Part shown: one piece after another, positions 52,670 through 62,098 of the stretch
How the letters are laid out: each line of letters begins with the position of its first letter
How positions within the stretch are numbered: position 1 is the first letter of the stretch
Assembly (NCBI GenBank): GCA_021845645.1
Contig: JAJZVM010000009.1
Coordinates: 1-64,000 of the forward strand
Source of the DNA: Bacillota bacterium
GTDB lineage: Bacteria > Bacillota_E > JAJZYS01 > JAJYTV01
Length of the DNA: 64,000 nt
Direction of reading: 5' to 3'
Program-made: the position numbers and the translations under genes
Notes under the pieces: model-generated
Told to the model about the DNA's origin: nothing
The model's database searches: none
The model's input: only the letters and a program-made list of their open reading frames with translations

Positions 52670-54679
52670 TCAGTCCCCCACCGCCTCGACCCGCACCCGC
52701 ACGCTGTAGAACGTGGAGCCGCCGCCATAGTCGGCGAGCTCCTGCGAGGTCAGCTGGTTGACGTTGCGACCCCCCGCCTCGTGGTTCCAGCGCACGGCGT
52801 AGCTGACGACCGTGCCGGGCTGCGGCACGTCGCTCGCCACGGCCGTGAGGTCCACCGCACCGCGCGCGTTCAGGACCCGGACCCTGGCCCCTGGCCTGAT
52901 GCCGAGGCGCTGCATGTCCTGTTCCGCCATCAGCAGTTCCGGCACCGGATGTCCGCGCCTAAGGCTCGGCAGGTTGCCGAAGCTCGACTTGATCGTCTCG
53001 CGGGCGGACGGCGTCAGAAGCTCGAACGTCCCCGGATCCGCGACGGGAGACGCGGTCCAGGACTCCGCCGCAGTACCGGGCGGCGGGGCGAGGCGGAAGC
53101 GGCCACCGGGCAGGGGCACGGGCGTGTCGACGAACGGCCTGGTCTCCGCCGGCAGGCGAAGCTTCTGCACGGGCTCCCGCATCAGGCTCTCGAGCGTGAT
53201 GCCTGACAGCCAGGGATGGCGGGTGTCGAGCGACTCCGCGATCAGCGCGAGGTCGTCGCGCAGCAGTTCTTCGTCCAGCAGACCGAGTGCCCTCGCCAGG
53301 CGCCGGAAGAATTCCGGGTTCGACACGGCCTCCCCCGGCGGCGGCGTCGCGGGCCGGTTGAGCTGCAGGTAGCGGTGCCAGTACGACGTGTGGAGGTCCC
53401 AGACCTCCATCGACATCGCGGCAGGCAGGACGAAGTCGGCATGCTTCGCCGTGTCCGTCATCATCTGCTCGTGCACGACCGTGAGCAGGTCCTCGCGCCT
53501 GAGGCCCCGGAGAACCTTGGCCTGGTCCGGCGCCGTCGCCGCCGGATTGGCATTGTAGACGACGAGGGCCCTGATCGGCGGGTCGTCCTGGCTTGTCAGG
53601 GCGTCCCCGAGCTGCAGCATGTTCACGGCCCGGGTCGTGCGCTCCGGGCCAAAGAGCGAGCGGAGCGGAAAGGCGCCGCCATTGCTCATGAGCAGCCCGC
53701 CGCCCACGTCCCGCCAGGATCCGGTCACGATCGAGAGCGCGGCGATCGCCCAGACGGCAGCGGCGCTCTGGCGCTGGCGCTGGACGCCGTAGCCCGGCCG
53801 CAGGAGCAGCGGCCGCACAAAGGCCAGCCGATCTGCGAGCTCCGCGATCTCTTCCTGCCGGAGCCCCGCGACGTCGGCGGTCCGCGCCAGTGTCCACGGC
53901 TCGCACAGGCGACGGTACTCCTCGAAGCCGAAGGAGCGCTCCTCCGCGAACTCCCGATCGAAGCGGCCGGACGCGATGAGCTCCCGTCCCAGTCCGAGGG
54001 CCAGCGGCAGGTCGGTGCCGGGGCGCAGCTGCAGGTGACGGTCATAGCGCTTCGCCGTATCGGTGCGCAGGGGATCGACCGTCCAGACCTCGCCGCCAGC
54101 CCCGCGGCCCTCGTCGAGCAGCGGGATTTCATGGACGTTGGTCGCCATCGGATTCTGCCCCCACAGCAGGACGAAGCGCCCGCGCGGGATCGTCTCGGGA
54201 TCGGGCCCCATCGTCTTGCCGAAGACCCAGCGCAGGGCTGCGTTGCCCGACGCCGTGCAGATCGTGCGCTCGAGCCTGGATGCGCCGATCCGCTGCCAGA
54301 GCCGCTCGTCGAGCGCGCCACCGGCCAGGAGCCCCATGTTGCCCGCGAAGCTGTACGGCAGCACGGCCTCACCGCCGTGGGCGGAGAGGATCGCCGCGAG
54401 ACGCTGCCCGATCTCCGCCAGGGCCTCGTCCCAGGAGACGCGCACGAAGGCCCCGGACCCCTTCGGACCGCTGCGCCGCAGCGGGAAGAGCACGCGATCC
54501 GGGTGGTAGAGGCGCTCCAGGTAATGGTTCACTTTGACGCAGAGGAAGCCTCGCGTGACGGGATGCAGGGGGTCGCCCTCGATGCGGCGGATCACGCCTC
54601 CCTCGGCGTGCACCCGGAGCGCGCAGGTATCGTAACAGTCGTGCGGGCAGGCGCCGTGCACGACGACCTCGGCGGGCAT
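52670..54679 (-). CDS. Molybdopterin oxidoreductase (DMSO-reductase family), cytoplasmic
   Basis: 669 residues. The N-terminal [4Fe-4S] motif is Cys11, Cys15, Cys19 (GACPHDCYDTC) and Cys47 (GFLCVK). Mo-cofactor regions follow (VSWDEALAEIG, LLWGQNPMATNVHE, PALLVYNANPAATAPD-like and HEQMMTDTAKHADFVLPAA), and the C-terminal dinucleotide-binding domain includes LGIRPGARVRVLNARG. No Tat signal is visible, so it acts inside the cell. The substrate is unclear; formate dehydrogenase-, thiosulfate- or arsenate-type enzymes all share these features. GGAGGAGTCTC precedes ATG 54679. It lies 29 bp after an ABC ATPase gene and probably shares its operon. Confidence 0.85.
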   Translation of the reverse strand: MPAEVVVHGACPHDCYDTCALRVHAEGGVIRRIEGDPLHPVTRGFLCVKVNHYLERLYHPDRVLFPLRRSGPKGSGAFVRVSWDEALAEIGQRLAAILSAHGGEAVLPYSFAGNMGLLAGGALDERLWQRIGASRLERTICTASGNAALRWVFGKTMGPDPETIPRGRFVLLWGQNPMATNVHEIPLLDEGRGAGGEVWTVDPLRTDTAKRYDRHLQLRPGTDLPLALGLGRELIASGRFDREFAEERSFGFEEYRRLCEPWTLARTADVAGLRQEEIAELADRLAFVRPLLLRPGYGVQRQRQSAAAVWAIAALSIVTGSWRDVGGGLLMSNGGAFPLRSLFGPERTTRAVNMLQLGDALTSQDDPPIRALVVYNANPAATAPDQAKVLRGLRREDLLTVVHEQMMTDTAKHADFVLPAAMSMEVWDLHTSYWHRYLQLNRPATPPPGEAVSNPEFFRRLARALGLLDEELLRDDLALIAESLDTRHPWLSGITLESLMREPVQKLRLPAETRPFVDTPVPLPGGRFRLAPPPGTAAESWTASPVADPGTFELLTPSARETIKSSFGNLPSLRRGHPVPELLMAEQDMQRLGIRPGARVRVLNARGAVDLTAVASDVPQPGTVVSYAVRWNHEAGGRNVNQLTSQELADYGGGSTFYSVRVRVEAVGD

Positions 54680-54708
54680 GAGACTCCTCCTGTGGCGGCG
54701 GGCGGGGC

Positions 54709-56013
54709 CTAGTCCCCGGACGGGCCGGCCTGGGGTCGCGCCTCCTCCTCTTCGAGATAGAGCTGGCGCGATTCCTGGTCGTAGGCGAAGATCTCCGCGT
54801 AGCGGCCCCAGTCGATGAGGGTGTCGACCTGGCGCTCCGCCTCCTCGGCACCCCAGCTCTGCTCCATCGCGTCGACGAAGAACTCGCGGTTCATGCGCCC
54901 GTTCGACTTCTGCCCAAGCACCTTGGCGATCTGCGCGATCGCGGGACAGCGTGCAAGCGCCTGGGTGCGGAAGATCTCCTTGCGCTCGAGGAGGCTCGCC
55001 GCCGCGTAGCGCCGCCCCTCCGGCGTCAGCTCGATGTCGCCCTCGTGCACCATCGCAAGCCCGAGCAGCTCGAGCGCCTCGACGATCGGCAGGAGGTCGT
55101 CGACCTCGAACTGCAGCTCCTCGCCGAGGCGGTAGATGTCCTCGCGCGGCGCATCCTCCAGCAGCTCGACGAGGCCGTTCAAGGCGCCCGTGCGCACGGC
55201 GGGAACGGGATCCGGTCGCCGGCGGCCCTGCGCCGCTTGGCCTTCCGGTACGCGCTGCGTCAGGAGCGAGTAGATCTGGTCGACGAGCTGCGCGAAGCGC
55301 CGGTCCTCGCGGTCGCGCCAGTGCGGCAGGGCGATCGGCACCTCCGCCCGCACCTCGGCGGGATCGCGCGACAAGACGACGGCCCGGTCGGCGAGGTAGA
55401 CGGCCTCCTCGATCGAGTGGGTGACGATGACGATCGCCTTGGTCGGGATGCGATGCTCAAGCCACAGCTCGAGCAGGTCGCGCCTCAGGTTCTCCGCGGT
55501 CAGCACATCGAGTGCCGAGAACGGCTCGTCCATCAGCAGCACGTCCGGGTCGACGACCAGCGCTCTCGCGAAGCCGACGCGCTGGCGCATGCCGCCGGAG
55601 AGCTCCTTCGGGAAGGCCCCTTCGAAGCCGTCGAGGCCGATCATGTCGATGACGCGCAGGGCCCGCTCGCGGCGTTCGGCTTCCTGAAGCCCGCGAGCCC
55701 TCAGGCCGAGCTCCACGTTCTCCTGCACCGTGAGCCAGGGGAAGAGCGCAAACGACTGGAAGACCATCGCGACACCGTCGCCGCCGCGGGCGGCCATCGC
55801 GCCGCGGTAGCCGAGGCTGCCGCGCGTCGGCGCGACAAGGCCGGCGATGATCCGCAGCAGCGTCGACTTGCCGGACCCTGACGGGCCGAGCACCGCCAGC
55901 ACCTCGCCCTCGCGCACGGCGAGATCGATGCCGCGCAGCACCTGCTTGCCGCCGCCGCCGGGCATCTCGTAGATCTTGTCGATGTGCTCGGCCACGATCA
56001 GGGGCTCTGGCAT
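54709..56013 (-). CDS. NitT/TauT-type ABC transporter ATPase with C-terminal extension
   Basis: 434 residues. The first 255 are the ATPase: VLGPSGSGKSTLLRIIAG (Walker A), VFQSFALFPWLTVQENVEL (Q loop), ELSGGMRQRVGFARALVVD (signature), VLLMDEPFSALD (Walker B), IVTHSIEEAVYLADR (H loop), closest to SsuB/TauB/NrtD. The last 170 residues, starting about ALNGLVELLEDAPREDIYRL, form a helical, winged-helix-like extension known from some nitrate/sulfonate-type ATPases and thought to regulate them. AGGAGGGAAAGGC precedes ATG 56013. It sits between the fused permease and the Mo oxidoreductase genes. No substrate-binding protein gene is present. Confidence 0.88.
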   Translation of the reverse strand: MPEPLIVAEHIDKIYEMPGGGGKQVLRGIDLAVREGEVLAVLGPSGSGKSTLLRIIAGLVAPTRGSLGYRGAMAARGGDGVAMVFQSFALFPWLTVQENVELGLRARGLQEAERRERALRVIDMIGLDGFEGAFPKELSGGMRQRVGFARALVVDPDVLLMDEPFSALDVLTAENLRRDLLELWLEHRIPTKAIVIVTHSIEEAVYLADRAVVLSRDPAEVRAEVPIALPHWRDREDRRFAQLVDQIYSLLTQRVPEGQAAQGRRRPDPVPAVRTGALNGLVELLEDAPREDIYRLGEELQFEVDDLLPIVEALELLGLAMVHEGDIELTPEGRRYAAASLLERKEIFRTQALARCPAIAQIAKVLGQKSNGRMNREFFVDAMEQSWGAEEAERQVDTLIDWGRYAEIFAYDQESRQLYLEEEEARPQAGPSGD

Positions 56014-56024
56014 GCCTTTCCCTC

Positions 56025-57734
56025 CTAGTCGAGATGATAGCGCGTCTCCGCCAGGCGGTAGAGCGGCCGCCAGACGAGCCGGTTCATGGCGATGACGAGC
56101 ATCGACATCACCGCGATGCCGAGGAGCACCTGCGCGCCGCGGCCCTGCGCCGTCGCGAGGGTGATGTAGGCGCCGAGGCCGTGCGCGACGAGGGTGTGGT
56201 GCTGCCAGCTCGCGACCTCGGCGACGATCGAGGCGTTCCAGGCGCCGCCCGCCGCCGTGACGCCGCCGGTCACGAGCGATGGGAAGATCGCGGGCAGGAT
56301 GAGCCTGCGCCAGCGCAGCGCGCCGCGTAGGCCGAAGATCCGCCCGGCCTCCTTGAGATCCTGCGGGATGGCCATGCTGCCGGCGATGACATTGAAGAGG
56401 ATGTACCACTGCGTGCCGAGCATCATCAGCGGGATCGCACCGATGTCGAGCCCGGCGTGCACCCTGAGGAGCCAGGCGACGACGATCGGAAAGAGCATGT
56501 TGGCCGGAAACGAGGCGGCGATCTGCGCGAGCGGCTGCGCCCAGCGCCCGAGGCGCGGGCTGAGCCCGATCGCAACGCCGACAGGCACGGTCCAGACCGC
56601 ACCGAGCACCACGGCGGCCGTGACGCGCAGCCAGGTCAGGATGCCGAGCCAGCCCACGTGCAGCACCTGCTTGAGGGCGATGCTTGCGAGCAGGTGCCAG
56701 CCGGCGCGCAGCGCGAGGCCGAGGATGAGGAGCCCGAGCACGGAGAAGATGATGCGCCAGGCCTTAGTTGCCTGCGCCTGCCCGGCCCTCGGCGCCGTCC
56801 GACGGCTGAAGCCGCGCCAGAGCGCCTCCCAGGCCGGATGCAGCAGGCGCCCGAGCCACTCCACGAGCACCGACCGCCGCAAGAGCGTGAGCACGAACGA
56901 CGTGGGGCCGTCGGCCGAGGGGGTCTGCTCGAGCTTGAAGCGCTGCGACCAGGCGATGATCGGCCGCCAGAAGAGCTGGTCCACGAGCACGATGAGCGCG
57001 ACCATGACCGCCACCGCGGCCACCATGGCGGGCACGTCGCCGCGCTGCTCCGCAAGGGCCATGTACGAGCCGATGCCGGGCAGCATGACCTGCCGGCCGG
57101 AGAAGGTCACCGTCTCGGACGCCGCGAGGAAGAACCAGGAGCCGCCGAACGACATCATGCTGTTCAGCACCAGCGTGATGGCGGAACTCGGCAATTCGAG
57201 GTACCATAGCCGCGACCAGCGGCCGAGGCGGTAGACGTGAGACGCCTCCTCGAGGTCGCGCGGCAGGGTCACGAGCGTGTGATAGAAGGCGAAGGTCATG
57301 TTCCAGGCCTGCGCCGTGAAGATGGCGAAGACGGCGGCGAACTCGAGGCCCAGGGAGCTTCCGGGGAAGAGGCCCGCGAAGAACGCTAGCGTGGCGGAGA
57401 GGAAGCCGAGGACCGGCACCGACTGCAGGATGTCCAGGAGCGGCACCAGCACGCGGCCCGCCCACGGACTTTTCGCGGCGAGATAGCCGTAGACGACGGC
57501 GAAGACGAGCGAGGCGAGGAAGGCGATGGAGATGCGCAGCAGACTCTCGCCGGCGTACAGCGGCAGCTCACGCGGATCGAGCGAGATCGTCCCCAGGGCG
57601 TGCATCGGCGCCGCCATGCGGCCCCCGAGGCGCAGCACGGCGAGCAGCAGCAGGAGCACGGCCGCGAACACGAGCAGGTCCACCCAGCCCAGGCGGACGC
57701 GGCGCGCGATGCCAGGTGCGGGAAACCAGCTCAC
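56025..57734 (-). CDS. Fused two-domain ABC permease (NitT/TauT type)
   Basis: 569 residues, about twice the usual length. Two homologous permease domains are fused: the first has LILQSVPVLGFLS-type helices and the EAA loop LEEASHVYRLGRWSRLWYLELPSS; the second has IAASFPANMLFPIVVAWLL and the EAA loop LKEAGRIFGLRGALRWRRLILPA. Between them is a 100-residue linker. Both EAA loops would dock the ATPase. GGGGAGGTGCCGC precedes GTG 57734. It forms a compact transporter with the following ATPase gene 11 bp away. Confidence 0.88.
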   Translation of the reverse strand: MSWFPAPGIARRVRLGWVDLLVFAAVLLLLLAVLRLGGRMAAPMHALGTISLDPRELPLYAGESLLRISIAFLASLVFAVVYGYLAAKSPWAGRVLVPLLDILQSVPVLGFLSATLAFFAGLFPGSSLGLEFAAVFAIFTAQAWNMTFAFYHTLVTLPRDLEEASHVYRLGRWSRLWYLELPSSAITLVLNSMMSFGGSWFFLAASETVTFSGRQVMLPGIGSYMALAEQRGDVPAMVAAVAVMVALIVLVDQLFWRPIIAWSQRFKLEQTPSADGPTSFVLTLLRRSVLVEWLGRLLHPAWEALWRGFSRRTAPRAGQAQATKAWRIIFSVLGLLILGLALRAGWHLLASIALKQVLHVGWLGILTWLRVTAAVVLGAVWTVPVGVAIGLSPRLGRWAQPLAQIAASFPANMLFPIVVAWLLRVHAGLDIGAIPLMMLGTQWYILFNVIAGSMAIPQDLKEAGRIFGLRGALRWRRLILPAIFPSLVTGGVTAAGGAWNASIVAEVASWQHHTLVAHGLGAYITLATAQGRGAQVLLGIAVMSMLVIAMNRLVWRPLYRLAETRYHLD

Positions 57735-57833
57735 GCGGCACCTCCCCGGCCCGCCGCGCTGCGGTGCGCAGCAGGGAGCCTGGCTATTATACAGGAGCCT
57801 CCGCCGGGCCGAAACGGCCGGCAGGTGCCGCCC

Positions 57834-59351
57834 GTGACCTACGACTGGCTCGCGATGCAGGAACTTGCGCAGGATCTCTCGGCCCTGCGGGGTGCGCGCA
57901 TCGACCGCGTCGACCTCGAGGAGCGCCGGATCGTGCTGGAGTTGCGCGCGAGAGAGGCGTTCGGCCTGGCCCTCGACACGCGCCAGGACGTCGCGCCCGT
58001 CTACCGGCTGCCGTCGGCGAGACGCCGCGGCGGCGGGGCGCCGCCCGCCGAACAGCTCCTGCGGCGGCATCTCGACGGCGCACGCATCAAAGGCGTGCGC
58101 AGCCCGTTCGGCGAGCGGCTGCTGCAGGTCTGCCTCGAGGGCCGCGACCGCTTCGGCGACCGGCGCGACCTCTACCTCGTCGCGGAGTTCTTCGGCACGC
58201 ATCCCGATCTCCTGCTCGTCGCGGACGGGCAGGTGCTCTGGGCGCTCTACGGCCGCCGGCGCGATCCCGGCTCGCCCTACGCCTTGCCCGGCCCCCGCCT
58301 CCTGCCCCGGAACCTGCGCTTGCCCGCGTACACCTTAGAGCCAGCCGAGCTCCTGCGGCGCACCGCCGCGGGGAAGTTCAGCCCCGTGATGCTCCTCAGG
58401 GACGGCCTGCCGCTGCAGGCCCTGCCGTTCCCCGCGCGCCAGGGCGACGGCACGCCCCTCGAGGACCTCCTCACGGGCCTCTCGCAGGTCGCCGAGGTCC
58501 AGATCCGCCGCCGCCGCGAGCACGACCTGCGGCAGAGCCTGGAGAAGGCCCTCTCCCAGCGCATCACAGCCCGCAGCACCGCCCTCCTGCGCAAGGAGGA
58601 GGAGTATCAGGAGACGGCGGGCGCCGACGACCTGCTGCAGGACGGCGAGACCCTCAAGGCGGGACTGCACCTCGTCTCGCCCGGCCAGTCCGAGGCCGTC
58701 CTGCCGGACGCCGCAGACCCCCGGCGCACGCGCAGAATTCAGCTGGACCCGCAGCTCGCCCCGAGCGAGAACATGGCCGCGATCTTCCGCCGCTACCGCA
58801 AGCTGAGAAGCCGCCAGAGCTACCTCGGCGGCGATCTCGAGCGGCTCAGGGAGGAACTCGAGGAGCTCACGCGCCTGGCCGACGAGGTGGCGCGCGCGGA
58901 CGGCCTCGCAGCGCTCGAAGCCCTGCGTCCCGCCATCGCCGCTGGCCGCGAAGGCAGTCGGCAGGGCAGGGACCAGGGTCCACTGCGCTTTCGCACCGCA
59001 GGCGGCCACGAGGTGCTGGTGGGGCGCAGTGCCAAGGAGAACGACGCCCTGACGCGCGCCGCGCGCCCGAGCGACCTCTGGTTCCACACCAAGGACAGGC
59101 AGGGGGCGCACTGCATCCTGCGTCCCCTGCCCGGCCGCGCCGTCGGAGCGCCCGACCGCCTCGAGGCGGCGCTCCTCGCCGCCTACTATTCGAAGCAGCG
59201 CCGCTCGAGCCAGGTGCCGGTCGACTACACCTTCGTCCGCCACGTCCGGCGGCCCCGCGGCGCCGTGCCCGGCTTTGTGCTCTACGACCACCACGAGACC
59301 CTCTTCGTCACCCCGAGCGACGAGGCGATCACGCGCATCAGGGACCGGTGA
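57834..59351 (+). CDS. rqcH: RqcH/NFACT-family ribosome quality-control factor
   Basis: 505 residues. The NFACT-N part (LSALRGARIDRVDLEERRIV, VAEFFGTHPDLLLV-type strands, LPPPRLLP-like) is followed by a helical arm (LERLREELEELTRLADEVAR) and the NFACT-R domain: VLVGRSAKENDALTRAARPS, DLWFHTKDRQGAHCILRPL. RqcH binds stalled 50S-peptidyl-tRNA complexes and adds alanine tails. Slightly short (usual 560-580), with loss in the arm region. GTG 57834 and GTG 57825 are both possible. It is divergent from the permease gene and ends 14 bp inside the convergent GH18 gene. Confidence 0.88.
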   Translation: MTYDWLAMQELAQDLSALRGARIDRVDLEERRIVLELRAREAFGLALDTRQDVAPVYRLPSARRRGGGAPPAEQLLRRHLDGARIKGVRSPFGERLLQVCLEGRDRFGDRRDLYLVAEFFGTHPDLLLVADGQVLWALYGRRRDPGSPYALPGPRLLPRNLRLPAYTLEPAELLRRTAAGKFSPVMLLRDGLPLQALPFPARQGDGTPLEDLLTGLSQVAEVQIRRRREHDLRQSLEKALSQRITARSTALLRKEEEYQETAGADDLLQDGETLKAGLHLVSPGQSEAVLPDAADPRRTRRIQLDPQLAPSENMAAIFRRYRKLRSRQSYLGGDLERLREELEELTRLADEVARADGLAALEALRPAIAAGREGSRQGRDQGPLRFRTAGGHEVLVGRSAKENDALTRAARPSDLWFHTKDRQGAHCILRPLPGRAVGAPDRLEAALLAAYYSKQRRSSQVPVDYTFVRHVRRPRGAVPGFVLYDHHETLFVTPSDEAITRIRDR

Positions 59352-60447
59352 GGTAACTCCAGATGCTCGGATCCTCGAGCCCGAGCCGCCAGAGCACGAT
59401 GCCGCGCAGGCCGTAGCTCGAGGCGAGCCGCACCTTGCTCTCGAAGTCCGAGAGCCCCGCGTAGTACGCGATGTGGCGCACGCCGTCCTGCCAGTAGACC
59501 AGGTCCTGCACCGAGGGGGACTCGCCATGCTGCAGGGCGAGCTGGCGGAAGGCGGCGAACGAGAGGCCCTGCGCCGTGCTCGAGCCGCCCCAGTCGTAGC
59601 CGTAGAGCGGGATGCCCAGCACGACGCGCGCCGGCGGGATGGTGCGCGCCGCGTAGTTCGCCACCTGCTGCACCCATGCCGTGCTGTCGATCGGGCCGGC
59701 GCTGCCGCCTGCGTAGTGCTGGTCGTAGGCCATGACCATGACGAGGTCGGCCTCCCTGCCGAGCGCCTTGTAGTCGTACGCGCCCGTCCAGGAGTTGCCG
59801 GGCTCGTCCTGCGTCTCGGCGGGCACCGAGAGCGTCAGGAAGTAGCCGTATCGGTGCAAGAGATCCGCGAGCTGCCCGACGAAGCTCGTGTAGGCCTGCC
59901 GGTCGCGCGGCGGCACGCCCTCGAAGTCCAGGTTGATGCCGTCGAAGCCCTCCGCCTCGCAGAGGGCGAGCAGGCTCTCCATGGCGCGCCTGGAGGCCAG
60001 CGGGCTCTCGAGCAGCGGTCCGAGCACCTGGCCGCCGTACTGGTTCTGCTGCACGAGGGCGAAGACCCAGAGGCTGTGGCTGCGGGCGTATGCGAGCACC
60101 CGTTCGTCCGGCTGGCCGGTGATGGAGCCGTTGGCCCAGATCGTGTACCAGTCGGGCACGATGCCCGAGAGGAGATGCGCGTCCTCTACCAGGGTGCTAT
60201 AGCCCGCGCCGTTCGCGCCGCCTTCGTAGTAGCCCAGCACCAGCGGCGTCGGCAGGCCGTCGCCATGCGGCGCCCCGAGCACGATGGGCGCCTGGCTTGC
60301 GCCGCCGCTGCGCAGCGGCGCGAAGAGCGCGTCGACGCCGCGCGCCACGCGTCCAAGAAAGGCGTGGTCGAAAAGCGCCCCCGCCGCGACGATCGCTCCG
60401 ATCAGCACGGCGAGGGCGAAGATGTCCTGGATGAGGCCGCGCCGCAC
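59338..60447 (-). CDS. Membrane-anchored GH18 glycosidase (YaaH/chitinase-like)
   Basis: 369 residues. One N-terminal membrane anchor (LIQDIFALAVLIGAIVAAGALF) precedes a GH18 barrel: LGYYEGGANGAGYSTL at the start, catalytic GFDGINLDFEGVPP (Glu of D-x-x-x-D-x-E kept, one Asp replaced by Asn as in spore YaaH/CwlSleL proteins), VMAYDQHYAGG and the C-terminal YGLRGIVLWRLG. It probably cleaves N-acetylglucosaminyl links in spore cortex or cell wall. GGAGGAAAGCCT precedes GTG 60447. No LysM repeats are present, unlike most spore homologues. Confidence 0.85.
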   Translation of the reverse strand: MRRGLIQDIFALAVLIGAIVAAGALFDHAFLGRVARGVDALFAPLRSGGASQAPIVLGAPHGDGLPTPLVLGYYEGGANGAGYSTLVEDAHLLSGIVPDWYTIWANGSITGQPDERVLAYARSHSLWVFALVQQNQYGGQVLGPLLESPLASRRAMESLLALCEAEGFDGINLDFEGVPPRDRQAYTSFVGQLADLLHRYGYFLTLSVPAETQDEPGNSWTGAYDYKALGREADLVMVMAYDQHYAGGSAGPIDSTAWVQQVANYAARTIPPARVVLGIPLYGYDWGGSSTAQGLSFAAFRQLALQHGESPSVQDLVYWQDGVRHIAYYAGLSDFESKVRLASSYGLRGIVLWRLGLEDPSIWSYLTGP

Positions 60448-60518
60448 AGGCTTTCCTCCACCTTCAGGGTTCGGCAATGCCTATGCGGCGGTGCGGCAGG
60501 CCATGCGGCCCTGCCGCG

Positions 60519-60920
60519 TCAGGCGTCGGGACGCTGGGCGACGGCCTCGATCTCCACGAGCTGGTCCTGGTAGCCGAGCAGCGAGACGCCGAGCAGGGTG
60601 CTCGGGGCGGGATGGTCCTGGAAGAAGGTCTCGACGACCCGCCAGGCCTCGATGAGCCCCTGGCGGTCCTGGGCCGCGACGTAGACGGTGGTCTTGAGGA
60701 TGTCGTCGATGCCGCAGCCCGTCGCCGCGAGTGCCCGTCTGAGGTTCTCGCAGGCCTGCCGGGTCTGCGCCGGAATGTCGCCTGGCGCGACCACCGCCCC
60801 TTCCTCGTCGAGCGGGCAGGCTCCGGCCGTGAAGACGAGCCCCTGCCCCTCCGCCACCGCGGCGTAGGCGTAGGGCGCACCCGCGTACAGGTCTCCCGCG
60901 CCCACCAGCGAAACAGCCAT
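60519..60920 (-). CDS. RidA-family enamine/imine deaminase
   Basis: 133 residues. AGAPYAYAAVAEGQGLVFTAGACPLDEEG is the RidA start; QTRQACENLRRALAATGCGIDDILKTTVYVA is the central helix-strand with the conserved pattern; the C-terminus LLGYQDQLVEIEAVAQ retains the E-x-E-A motif. The usual carboxylate-binding Arg (in P-x-R) is replaced (APSTLLGVSLL), so this may be a non-deaminating RidA subgroup (Rid4-7). ATG 60920 follows AAGGATGTGA; the longer frame from 60971 is less likely. Confidence 0.82.
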   Translation of the reverse strand: MAVSLVGAGDLYAGAPYAYAAVAEGQGLVFTAGACPLDEEGAVVAPGDIPAQTRQACENLRRALAATGCGIDDILKTTVYVAAQDRQGLIEAWRVVETFFQDHPAPSTLLGVSLLGYQDQLVEIEAVAQRPDA

Positions 60921-61246
60921 CTGCGTCACATCCTTCTCGGCATCCGCCGGGCAACTCCCAAACCACGGCATGGCACGACCGCCCTGCCCTCTGGAGGAGG
61001 GGATCGTGGCCGGCCGCGACGCCCTGCGCCCCTTTCTCGCGCACCTGCTCGCCCACCTCGACGGGAGCGTCGACCGTACGCTCGCCCGGCGCTGCCACCT
61101 GAGCCTCTGCCACCTGGACCGCCTGCTGCATGCCCTGACGCTCGCGCCGACGGCCGCGAGGGCCGCGGCAGCAGCTGCCGCGACCCTCGGACCTGTCCCG
61201 CGCCGACCGGGAACGCTCGGCAGCTTGCCTGCGCGGCAAGACGCTG
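60921..61246. other. 326-bp gap with a doubtful plus-strand frame
   Basis: Between RidA and nfo only one candidate is seen: GTG 61006 after a strong GGAGGAGGGGATC site, giving AGRDALRPFLAHLLAHLDGS, TLARRCHLSLCHLDRLLHAL and an Ala-rich stretch. The frame runs 200 bp into nfo antisense before stopping, so if it is a real small gene it must be truncated or frameshifted. No other feature is evident. Confidence 0.3.
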
Positions 61247-62098
61247 CTAGCCCGCTCCCGCGAGTTCTTTCGCCACCGCGATCTCCGGGCCGTACTCCTT
61301 CCAGTCGTCGACGGGTGTCTCGAGGACGATCGGCAGGCTGCGCAGGAACTCGCTTCGCAGGATGGCCCGGATGCCGTCCCGCCCGATCTGGCCCTGGCCC
61401 AGCTTCTCGTGGCGGTCGCGGTGCGAGCCGAGCGGCTGCTTCGAGTCGTTGAGGTGCATCGCGCGCACGTGGTGCAGGCCGACGATGTCCTCGAGCTCCC
61501 CGACCATCCGCGCGACCCCCTCCGGTGTGCGCAGGTCGTGGCCGGCCGCGAACAGGTGGCAGCTGTCGAGGCAGACGCCGAGCCTCGGGTCCGAGACCCG
61601 GTCCAGCACCTCCCGGATCTGCTGGAAGGTGCAGCCCACTTCGCTCCCCTGCCCGGACATCGTCTCAAGGAGCAGCATCGTGTCGCCCGTCGGCACCGCG
61701 AGCACGTCCTTGAGCGTCGCGACGAGCCGGTCGAGGCCGGCCTCGGGCCCGTCGCCCTGGTGGCTGCCGGGATGGAAGTTGAGGTACTCCCCGCCGAACG
61801 CGCCTGCGCGCAGGAGGTCCTCCCGCAGCACCATGCGGGCGAACTCCGCCACCTTGGGGTCGCGGCCCGCCGGGTTCACGGTGTACGGCAGGTGCCCGAC
61901 CGTCTCGCGCACGTCCGTCTCCCGGCTCAGGGCGCGGAAGCGCCCGGCCTCGTCCTCGGTGATCTGGCGTGCGGCGCCGCCGCGCGGGTTGCGCGTGAAG
62001 TAGGCGAAGGTGTTGGCCCCCACCGCCTGCGCGTCCGCGATCGCCTTCGGCAGGCCCTGGCTGATCGAGAGATGTGCGCCGATCCTGAGCTCCGTCAT
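61247..62098 (-). CDS. nfo: Endonuclease IV (AP endonuclease)
   Basis: 283 residues, the family norm. RIGAHLSISQGLPKAIADAQ with the first zinc His, GGEYLNFHPGSHQGDGPEAGL, LLLETMSGQGSEVGCTFQQI, GVCLDSCHLFAAGHDL and HRDRHEKLGQGQIG are the endonuclease IV zinc-site motifs. It incises DNA at abasic sites and can serve in spore germination repair. ATG 62098 overlaps the dehydrogenase stop by 4 bp, an unusual pairing with fatty-acid genes. Confidence 0.93.
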   Translation of the reverse strand: MTELRIGAHLSISQGLPKAIADAQAVGANTFAYFTRNPRGGAARQITEDEAGRFRALSRETDVRETVGHLPYTVNPAGRDPKVAEFARMVLREDLLRAGAFGGEYLNFHPGSHQGDGPEAGLDRLVATLKDVLAVPTGDTMLLLETMSGQGSEVGCTFQQIREVLDRVSDPRLGVCLDSCHLFAAGHDLRTPEGVARMVGELEDIVGLHHVRAMHLNDSKQPLGSHRDRHEKLGQGQIGRDGIRAILRSEFLRSLPIVLETPVDDWKEYGPEIAVAKELAGAG

